Shown here: positions 1 to 5,250 of the stretch, one piece after another
How the letters are laid out: the number at the start of each line of letters is the position of its first letter
Position numbering within the stretch: the stretch's first letter is position 1
Assembly (NCBI RefSeq): GCF_014904065.1
Contig: NZ_JACXJG010000017.1
Span: 59,251 to 64,500 of the forward strand
DNA length: 5,250 nucleotides
From: Gulosibacter sediminis
Lineage (GTDB): Bacteria > Actinomycetota > Actinomycetes > Actinomycetales > Microbacteriaceae
Reading direction: 5' to 3'
Translations under genes and position numbers: made by a program
Notes under the pieces: model-generated
The model's database searches: none
Told to the model about the DNA's origin: nothing
The model's input: only the letters and a program-made list of their open reading frames with translations

Positions 1-371
1 TGCGGCCGCGCCGCTTCAACCACACCGACACCACGCGCTCCGAGGCCGCCCGCCTGAGCTGGTTCGACCCGCTCGGCGAGCCGATGCACGACTGGCAGTG
101 GCACACGCCGACGCTGCGCTCGCTGCAGTTCCTCGCCTCGACCGAACTGCCCGGCGACGGCCGCGACCGCGTACTCGTGCTCATCCATGGCGTCGAGGAC
201 CCGGCGCCGTTCCGCATCCCCCGCGGCCCGAAGATCGACGGCTACCGCCTGCTCTGGGATTCGAGCGCCGAGCACGTGGCCGAAATCGACTCGGATGCGA
301 TGAGCGTGCTGGTGCCCGGGGACCGCCTGCGCATGGTCGGCCCCTCGATGCGCATCTACGCTGCCCTGTAA
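1..371 (+). CDS. glgX: Glycogen debranching enzyme GlgX, C-terminal fragment
   Basis: The reading frame is open from the window edge (first full codon at base 3) to a TAA stop at 369-371. This gives the last 122 residues of a protein that is usually about 700 residues long. GlgX is a cytoplasmic GH13 enzyme that hydrolyses alpha-1,6 branch linkages in glycogen or limit dextrin. The visible part starts with RRRFNHTD, continues through SWFDPLGEPMHDW (typical of GlgX just after the catalytic barrel) and ends in a beta-rich domain containing RVLVLIHG and GDRLRMVGPSMRIY. The catalytic residues lie upstream, outside the window, so activity cannot be judged. It lies 65 bases before glgE on the same strand, which supports a glycogen role. 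A TreX-type isoamylase of the same family is the main alternative. The family call rests on C-terminal similarity and context only. Confidence 0.85.
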   Translation, partial: RPRRFNHTDTTRSEAARLSWFDPLGEPMHDWQWHTPTLRSLQFLASTELPGDGRDRVLVLIHGVEDPAPFRIPRGPKIDGYRLLWDSSAEHVAEIDSDAMSVLVPGDRLRMVGPSMRIYAAL

Positions 372-400
372 CCGAACTCGCTCAGCCGCCGCGCGGGTAC

Positions 401-436
401 AGACAAGCTTTGGGCGCGGTTGCTAGCGTCGGATGC
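401..436 (+). promoter_or_regulatory. Candidate promoter for a leaderless glgE transcript
   Basis: TAGCGT at 424-429 fits the actinobacterial -10 pattern TANNNT. It is preceded directly by TGC (421-423), which gives an extended -10. AGACAA at 401-406 is a weak -35 candidate with a 17-base spacer. Seven bases separate the -10 from the GTG at 437, so transcription would start at or next to the start codon. No convincing Shine-Dalgarno sequence precedes that GTG. Leaderless messages are common in actinobacteria. The promoter suggests that glgE-glgB can be transcribed independently of glgX. This is a motif reading, not a mapped start. Confidence 0.5.
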
Positions 437-2473
437 GTGGCAACGACAGCTGGCATCAACGCGAATGACCCCCACGAGTTCCCGAGCGACTACACCCCGC
501 GCTACGGGCGCATCCCCGTCATGCAGCTGCAACCGCAGCTCGACGACAACCGCTTCCCCTCCCGTGCCTCGGTCGGCGAGGTCGTCCCGTTCCAGGCCGT
601 CGCGTTTCGCGAGGGCCACGACCTCATCGGCACCGAGCTCGTCCTGACGTCGCCCGAGGGCGCGACCAAGCGCATCCGGATGCGTCCCGGCCGCCCCGGC
701 CTCGACGAGTGGGTCGCCGCGGCGCAGGTCACGAGCGCCGGCACCTGGAGCTGGCATGTCGAGGCCTGGGGCGACGACTTCGCCACCTGGCAGCACAACG
801 CCGAGATCAAGGTGCCCGCGGGCATCGACGTCGAGCTCATGCTCGAGGAGGGCGCCCGCGTGCTCGAGCGCGCGGCCGCCGACACCGCCCTCACCGCGGC
901 TGAGCGCGACACGCTCCTGCAGGCCGCGATCGTCGCCCGCGAGACCTCGCGCCCGTCGCAGGCGCGCCTCGACGCCGCGACTTCGGATGCGGTGCTCGAG
1001 CTCATCGCGCAGCACCCGGTTCGCAGCCTGGTCACGCCGTCCGACACCCGTGAGATTCGCGTCGAGCGCGAGCGCAGCGGCTTCGGCGCCTGGTATGAGC
1101 TGTTCCCCCGCTCCGAGGGCGCGAGCCGAAAGGACGACGGCAGCTGGGCCTCGGGCAACTTCCGCACTGCCGCCGCCCGCCTCGACGGCGTCGCGGCGAT
1201 GGGCTTCGACGTGGTCTACCTGCCGCCGATCCACCCGATCGGCCGCACCAACCGCAAGGGCCCGAACAACACGCTTACCCCAGGCCCCAACGACCCGGGC
1301 TCGCCCTGGGCGATCGGCGCCGCCGAGGGCGGTCATCGCGAGGTGCACCCCGACCTCGGCACGATCGATGACTTCACTGCGTTCGTCGAGCGCGCCGAGG
1401 AGCTCGGCCTCGAGGTCGCGCTCGACCTCGCGCTGCAGGCGACGCCCGACCACCCGTGGGTCGCCGAGCACCCCGAGTGGTTCACGACGCTCGCCGACGG
1501 CACGATCGCCTACGCCGAGAACCCGCCGAAGAAGTACCAGGACATCTACCCGATCAACTTCGACAACGACCGTGCGGGTATCTACCGCGAGGTGCTCGAG
1601 ACGGTTGAGTATTGGATCGGCCTCGGCGTGCACATCTTCCGCGTCGACAACCCGCATACGAAGCCGCTGCAGTTCTGGGAGTGGCTGATCCATGAGATCA
1701 ACGCACGCCACCCCGAGGTGATCTTCCTCGCCGAGGCGTTTACGCGCCCCGCGGTGATGCATTCGCTCGCGAAGGCCGGCTTCCAGCAGTCCTACTCATA
1801 CTTCACGTGGCGCAACACCCGCGAGGAGCTCGAGGAGTTCCTCACCTCGGTGTCGCACGAGACGAGCCACTTCATGCGGCCGAACCTCTTCGTGAACACC
1901 CCCGACATCCTCACCGAGTACCTCCAGCACGGCGGCAGGCCCGCATACGAGGCGCGCGCCGTGATCGCGGCGACCGCGGCCCCGAACTGGGGCATGTACG
2001 CGGGCTTCGAGCTCGTCGAGAACGTCGCGCGCCCCGGTTCGGAAGAGAACATCGACAACGAGAAGTACGAGTACAAGGAGCGCGACTGGGCCGCCCGCGA
2101 GGCCGACGGCTCGTCACTCGCCCCGCTCATAACGAAGCTCAACGAGATTCGCCACGCGCATCCGGCTCTCGCGCAGCTGCGCAACTTCGAGGTGCACGAC
2201 GCCGACTACGACCAGATCCTCACGTTCTCCAAGCACCTCTCCGGCACCTACACGCCCACGGGCATCGACGACACGATCATCGTCGTCGTGAACCTCGACA
2301 CCGCGAATACGAACATCGCGAACGTGCACCTCGACCTCGAGAAGCTCGGACTGCCCGCCGCGAGCGCCTTCGGCGTTGTCGACCTGCTCAGCGGCCAGCG
2401 GTGGACGTGGCGCTCGTCGAACTACGTGCGACTCGACCCCGGCCAGGCGCACGTGCTGCACGTGCAGCGCTAA
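437..2473 (+). CDS. glgE: Alpha-1,4-glucan:maltose-1-phosphate maltosyltransferase GlgE
   Basis: A 678-residue cytoplasmic GH13 enzyme (EC 2.4.99.16) that transfers maltosyl units from alpha-maltose 1-phosphate to the non-reducing end of alpha-1,4-glucans. An N-terminal beta domain (about 24-120, with VGEVVPFQAVAFREGH) is followed by a helical segment (about 125-190), the barrel (about 210-570) and a C-terminal beta domain. Family motifs are FGAWYELFPRS (216-226), LPPIHPIG (262-269), AENPPKKYQDIYP (360-372), FRVDNPHTKP with nucleophile D404, FLAEAF with acid/base E433, NTPDIL with D490, and EKY at 542-544. The D-E-D spacing matches the Streptomyces enzyme (D394, E423, D480). Length is normal for the family (about 675-700). 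GTG 437 is chosen because the conserved GRIPV segment lies before the next in-frame ATG (521), and because a -10 motif sits just upstream. The frame stays open further upstream into glgX, but that part has no GlgE similarity. The gene is intact; glgB follows after 44 bases. Confidence 0.95.
   Translation: MATTAGINANDPHEFPSDYTPRYGRIPVMQLQPQLDDNRFPSRASVGEVVPFQAVAFREGHDLIGTELVLTSPEGATKRIRMRPGRPGLDEWVAAAQVTSAGTWSWHVEAWGDDFATWQHNAEIKVPAGIDVELMLEEGARVLERAAADTALTAAERDTLLQAAIVARETSRPSQARLDAATSDAVLELIAQHPVRSLVTPSDTREIRVERERSGFGAWYELFPRSEGASRKDDGSWASGNFRTAAARLDGVAAMGFDVVYLPPIHPIGRTNRKGPNNTLTPGPNDPGSPWAIGAAEGGHREVHPDLGTIDDFTAFVERAEELGLEVALDLALQATPDHPWVAEHPEWFTTLADGTIAYAENPPKKYQDIYPINFDNDRAGIYREVLETVEYWIGLGVHIFRVDNPHTKPLQFWEWLIHEINARHPEVIFLAEAFTRPAVMHSLAKAGFQQSYSYFTWRNTREELEEFLTSVSHETSHFMRPNLFVNTPDILTEYLQHGGRPAYEARAVIAATAAPNWGMYAGFELVENVARPGSEENIDNEKYEYKERDWAAREADGSSLAPLITKLNEIRHAHPALAQLRNFEVHDADYDQILTFSKHLSGTYTPTGIDDTIIVVVNLDTANTNIANVHLDLEKLGLPAASAFGVVDLLSGQRWTWRSSNYVRLDPGQAHVLHVQR
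671..684. repeat. Perfect 14-base palindrome inside glgE
   Basis: CGCATCCGGATGCG reads identically on both strands. It is two head-to-head copies of a 7-base word that recurs through the window. It lies inside the N-terminal domain of GlgE, encoding R-I-R-M-R, so part of it is fixed by coding. No function is known to me. Confidence 0.5.
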
Positions 2474-2474
2474 C

Positions 2475-2554
2475 CCGAATCTCGCCCGATCCACCCCGTA
2501 CAGGAGACGCCGCAGTCATGAGCACGCCAACCGCATCCACCCAGCCGAATCTCG
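2475..2554 (+). repeat. Ten-base direct repeat around the glgB start
   Basis: CCGAATCTCG occurs at 2475-2484, just after the glgE stop, and again at 2545-2554, inside codons 10-13 of glgB. The copies are 70 bases apart and each is followed within a few bases by CCGAT. The glgB ribosome binding site and ATG lie between them. It could be chance or a regulatory pair. Confidence 0.35.
2502..2507 (+). promoter_or_regulatory. Ribosome binding site of glgB
   Basis: AGGAGA lies 10 bases before the ATG at 2518 and pairs well with the 16S rRNA tail. It decides the start within a frame that is open much further upstream, into glgE. It contrasts with glgE, which has no such site. Confidence 0.8.
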
Positions 2555-4701
2555 GGCCGATCATCCCCGACGGGGAGCTGCTCGCACTCTCGGAGGGGCG
2601 CCACTCGGGCCCGCACGGCGTGCTCGGTCAGCATGAGCTCGACGGCGGCGGCGTGTGCGTTCGCGTGCGCCGCCCGCTCGCCGACTCGGTCACGGTGCTG
2701 CTCGCCGACGGTGGGCGCGTGCCGCTCACCCACGTCGCGCACGGCATCTGGGCGGGCGTGCACGAGCAGGGGCTGCAGCCCTACCGCATCGAGGCCCGCT
2801 ACGGCGGCGGCACGACCGACGTGGCCGAAGACCCATACCGATTCCTACCCACCCTCGGCGACACCGACCTCTACCTGTTTGGCGAGGGCCGGCACGAGGA
2901 GCTCTGGCGCTCGTTTGGAGCGCACGAGCGGGTGATGGATGCGGTGCGCGGCACGGCGTTCAGTGTCTGGGCCCCGCACGCCGCGGCGATTCGCGTCGTC
3001 GGCTCATTCAACGACTGGGATGGCGCGCGACACGCGATGCGCAAGCTCAACGAGCAGGGCGTGTGGGAGCTGTTCATTCCCGACGTCACCGCGGGGCACT
3101 CGTACAAGTTCCAGATCCGCACCGCTGAGGGCACGTGGATCGACAAGGCCGACCCGCTCGCCCGCTCGGCCGAGGTGCCGCCGAACACCGCATCCGTCAT
3201 CACCGCCGCCTCGCAGTATGAGTGGGGCGATGACAACTGGCTCGCCTCGCGGGCGACCCGCGACCCCCACAACTCCCCCATGAGCGTCTACGAGCTGCAC
3301 GCCATGTCGTGGCGCCAGGGCCTGAGCTATCGCTCGCTCGCTGACGAGCTCATCGACTACCTCGACGAGATGGGCTTCACCCACGTCGAGTTCATGCCGC
3401 TCGCCGAGCACCCCTTCGGCGGCTCATGGGGCTACCAGGTCTCGGGCTACTACGCGCCGACGTCGCGCCTCGGCACGCCCGACGAGCTGCGCTACCTCAT
3501 CGACCGCCTGCACCAGGCGGGCTACGGCGTGCTGATGGACTGGGTGCCCGGGCACTTCCCGAAGGATGCGTTTGCTCTCGCCCGCTTCGACGGCCAGCCG
3601 GTCTACGAGCACCCCGACCCGCGCCTCGGAGACCAGCAGGACTGGGGCACGCACGTCTTCGACTTCGGCAACTCGCAGGTGCGCAACTTCCTGGTCGCGA
3701 ACGCGCTCTACTGGCTCGAGGAGTTCCACATCGACGGCCTGCGCGTCGACGCGGTCGCCTCGATGCTCTACCGCGACTACTCGCGCGACGACTGGCTACC
3801 CAACAAGGACGGCGGCCGCGAATACTACGAGGCGATCGACTTCCTCAAGGAGGTCAACGCGACCGCCTACAAGCGCAACCCCGGCATCGTCATGGTCGCA
3901 GAGGAGTCGACGAGCTTCCCCGGCGTTACAAAGCCGACAAGCATGGGCGGGCTCGGCTTCGGGCTGAAGTGGAACATGGGTTGGATGAACGACAACCTGC
4001 GCTACTTCGAGAAAGACCCGATTCACCGCAAGTGGCACCACGGCGAGCTCACGTTCTCGTTCGTCTACGCGTGGAGCGAGCAGTACGTGTTGCCGATCTC
4101 GCACGACGAGGTCGTGCACGGCAAGGGCTCGATGTTCACGAAGATGCCGGGCGACGACTGGCAGAAGGCCGCGAACCTGCGTGCGTTCTACTCGTACCAG
4201 TGGAGCCACCCGGGCAAGATGCTGCTGTTCATGGGCCAGGAGTTCGGCCAGACGCAGGAGTGGAGCGAGGCCCGCGGCCTCGAATGGTGGCTGCTCGACA
4301 ACCCGACGTTCTCGGGCATCCAGCGCTACGTCGCCGAGCTCAACCAGCTCTACCGCGACGTGCCGGCACTCTGGGAACTCGACAACGAGCCCTCGGGCCT
4401 GCAGTGGATCAGCGGCGGCGACAGCGACAACTCGCTGCTCGCCTACCTGCGCCGCGACCGCTCGGGCGGCGTCATCGCGTGCATCCACAACTTCTCGAAC
4501 CAGCCGCTCGAGAACTACCGCCTCGGGCTGCCCGAGGGTAACTGGCGCGAGGTGCTCAACTCCGACGACATCGCGTTCGGCGGTGGCGGCGTCACGAACG
4601 GCGAGGTACGCCTCGAGGCCGACGGCTGCAACGGCTTCTCGCACTCGGCCGCACTGCGCATCCCGCCGTTGGGCGCGACGTTCCTGCTGCGCGACGAATA
4701 G
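2518..4701 (+). CDS. glgB: 1,4-alpha-glucan branching enzyme GlgB
   Basis: A 727-residue cytoplasmic GH13 enzyme (EC 2.4.1.18) that cuts alpha-1,4 chains and rejoins them as alpha-1,6 branches. It has the long N-terminal form: an N1 module with GRHSGPHGVLGQHE (27-40), a second CBM48-type module with FSVWAPHA (148-155) and GSFNDWDG, the catalytic barrel (about 255-610) and a C-terminal beta domain ending in PPLGATFLL. Barrel motifs are DWVPGHFPKD (341-350), DGLRVDAVASM with nucleophile D411, VAEES with acid/base E462, and SHDEVVHGKGS with H529 and D530. Length fits the family (about 730). The ATG at 2518 is set by AGGAGA 10 bases upstream and by the normal protein length. It lies 44 bases after glgE with no visible terminator between, so co-transcription is likely. 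One oddity: the loop after the nucleophile strand (SRDDW, 422-426) is two residues shorter than in the E. coli and M. tuberculosis sequences as I recall them. The frame is otherwise intact. Confidence 0.97.
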   Translation: MSTPTASTQPNLGPIIPDGELLALSEGRHSGPHGVLGQHELDGGGVCVRVRRPLADSVTVLLADGGRVPLTHVAHGIWAGVHEQGLQPYRIEARYGGGTTDVAEDPYRFLPTLGDTDLYLFGEGRHEELWRSFGAHERVMDAVRGTAFSVWAPHAAAIRVVGSFNDWDGARHAMRKLNEQGVWELFIPDVTAGHSYKFQIRTAEGTWIDKADPLARSAEVPPNTASVITAASQYEWGDDNWLASRATRDPHNSPMSVYELHAMSWRQGLSYRSLADELIDYLDEMGFTHVEFMPLAEHPFGGSWGYQVSGYYAPTSRLGTPDELRYLIDRLHQAGYGVLMDWVPGHFPKDAFALARFDGQPVYEHPDPRLGDQQDWGTHVFDFGNSQVRNFLVANALYWLEEFHIDGLRVDAVASMLYRDYSRDDWLPNKDGGREYYEAIDFLKEVNATAYKRNPGIVMVAEESTSFPGVTKPTSMGGLGFGLKWNMGWMNDNLRYFEKDPIHRKWHHGELTFSFVYAWSEQYVLPISHDEVVHGKGSMFTKMPGDDWQKAANLRAFYSYQWSHPGKMLLFMGQEFGQTQEWSEARGLEWWLLDNPTFSGIQRYVAELNQLYRDVPALWELDNEPSGLQWISGGDSDNSLLAYLRRDRSGGVIACIHNFSNQPLENYRLGLPEGNWREVLNSDDIAFGGGGVTNGEVRLEADGCNGFSHSAALRIPPLGATFLLRDE

Positions 4702-4720
4702 CCGCGCAGCACACGAACAA

Positions 4721-5250
4721 CTAGAACTCGAACCCTTCGGGGAACGGGTCGCTCGGGTCGAGCAGGTACTGGCCGATGCCGGTCACCCACGCGCGGCCGG
4801 TGATGGTCGGGATGACCGCGTCGTATTCGCCGACCTTGGTCTCGGCGATGAGGCGGCCGGTGAACTGGCTGCCGATGAACGACTCGTTGATGAAGTCGGT
4901 TTCGAGCGGCAGCTCGCCGCGGCTGTAGAGCTCGGCCATGCGGGCCGAGGTGCCGGTGCCGCAGGGCGAGCGGTCGAACCAGCCGGGGTAGATCGCCATG
5001 GCGTGGCGCGAGTACTCGGCTGTCGAGCCGGGTGCGATGAACTCGACGTGGTGCACGTGGTCGAGACCCTCGATCGTCGGGTGCTTCGGCGGCTGCGTCG
5101 CGTTGATCGCGTCCATGATCTTCAGGCCGGCCTGCAGAATCTGCTGCTGGTTCTTTCGATCAAACTCGATGCCGACGTCGTTGAGGTCGACCATCGCGTA
5201 GAAGTTCCCGCCGAACGCGAGCGAGTACGGCACCGTGCCGAGCCCCGGCA
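4721..5250 (-). CDS. Proline racemase family protein (likely hydroxyproline epimerase or proline racemase), C-terminal part
   Basis: The - strand frame is open from the window edge (first full codon 5248-5246) to TAG at 4723-4721, giving 175 residues of a family usually 310-345 long. Matching segments are PGLGTVPYSLAFGGNFYAMVD at the start, DRSPCGTGTSARMAELY in the middle, and ITGRAWVTGIGQYLLDP with DPFPEGF at the end. The cysteine of DRSPCGTGT (4961-4963) is the second catalytic residue. In this superfamily racemases and 4-hydroxyproline 2-epimerases keep Cys here, while trans-3-hydroxyproline dehydratases usually have Thr, so a dehydratase is less likely. The first catalytic residue is outside the window, so the substrate stays open. 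These enzymes invert the alpha carbon of proline or hydroxyproline in the cytoplasm, usually for catabolism. The gene converges on glgB with 19 bases between stops. A GTG at 5233 is only an internal valine, because the conserved sequence continues upstream of it. Confidence 0.9.
   Translation of the reverse strand, partial: PGLGTVPYSLAFGGNFYAMVDLNDVGIEFDRKNQQQILQAGLKIMDAINATQPPKHPTIEGLDHVHHVEFIAPGSTAEYSRHAMAIYPGWFDRSPCGTGTSARMAELYSRGELPLETDFINESFIGSQFTGRLIAETKVGEYDAVIPTITGRAWVTGIGQYLLDPSDPFPEGFEF

Noticed and set aside
372..400. Possible hairpin terminator after glgX (CCGCCGCGCGGG)
   Set aside because: The stem is only a few GC pairs with no following T-run, too weak to call.
98..436. N-terminal extension of GlgE from an ATG at 98
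   Set aside because: The extension overlaps the glgX end in another frame, is Arg/Pro-rich and has no GlgE similarity. The promoter and GTG at 437 explain the start better.
356..1762. A 468-codon open frame on the - strand, antisense to glgE
   Set aside because: It is rich in Arg, Ala, Val and Leu with no recognisable motif and lies wholly opposite the conserved glgE frame. Long antisense frames are expected in GC-rich genes.
1807..2517. Upstream extension of the GlgB frame into glgE
   Set aside because: The extra sequence is an Arg/Ala-rich shadow of glgE. The Shine-Dalgarno at 2502-2507 and family length place the start at 2518.
3796..4644. A 282-codon open frame on the - strand, antisense to glgB
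   Set aside because: It has the same composition signature as other GC-rich shadow frames, no ribosome binding site or motif, and overlaps the most conserved part of glgB.
4702..4720. Possible bidirectional terminator between glgB and the convergent gene
   Set aside because: The 19-base gap has no stem-loop or T-tract that I can see, so termination may lie inside the neighbouring genes or depend on Rho.

Overview
The window is GC-rich (about two thirds by eye) and strongly biased to G/C-ending codons. Three large genes on the + strand belong to the glycogen/alpha-glucan system, and a partial gene enters from the right on the - strand. The proteins resemble actinobacterial homologues throughout: GlgE is an actinobacterial hallmark enzyme, and GlgB aligns with the mycobacterial enzyme over nearly its whole length. 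Codon use and a likely leaderless start also fit a high-GC actinobacterium. A Microbacteriaceae-like organism is my guess, not a demonstrated assignment.

Layout: (1) bases 1-371, the 3' end of a glycogen debranching enzyme gene (glgX); (2) a 65-base gap with an extended -10 promoter motif placed for a leaderless start; (3) 437-2473, glgE, the maltosyltransferase that extends alpha-1,4-glucan from maltose 1-phosphate; (4) a 44-base gap with a good Shine-Dalgarno sequence; (5) 2518-4701, glgB, the branching enzyme; (6) a 19-base convergent gap; (7) 4721-5250 on the - strand, the C-terminal part of a proline racemase/hydroxyproline epimerase family protein, unrelated to glycogen. No stretch over 300 bases lacks a gene. 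No RNA gene, insertion sequence or CRISPR array was seen.

Together, GlgE builds linear alpha-1,4 chains, GlgB adds alpha-1,6 branches and GlgX removes branches during breakdown. The treS and mak (pep2) genes that often lie between glgE and glgB in actinobacteria are absent here, so the maltose 1-phosphate supply must be encoded elsewhere.

I found no previously undescribed system: the genes are recognisable core metabolism. The least explained signal is the word GGATGCG/CGCATCC. It occurs 13 times in both orientations and in different codon phases, including one perfect 14-base head-to-head palindrome inside glgE.
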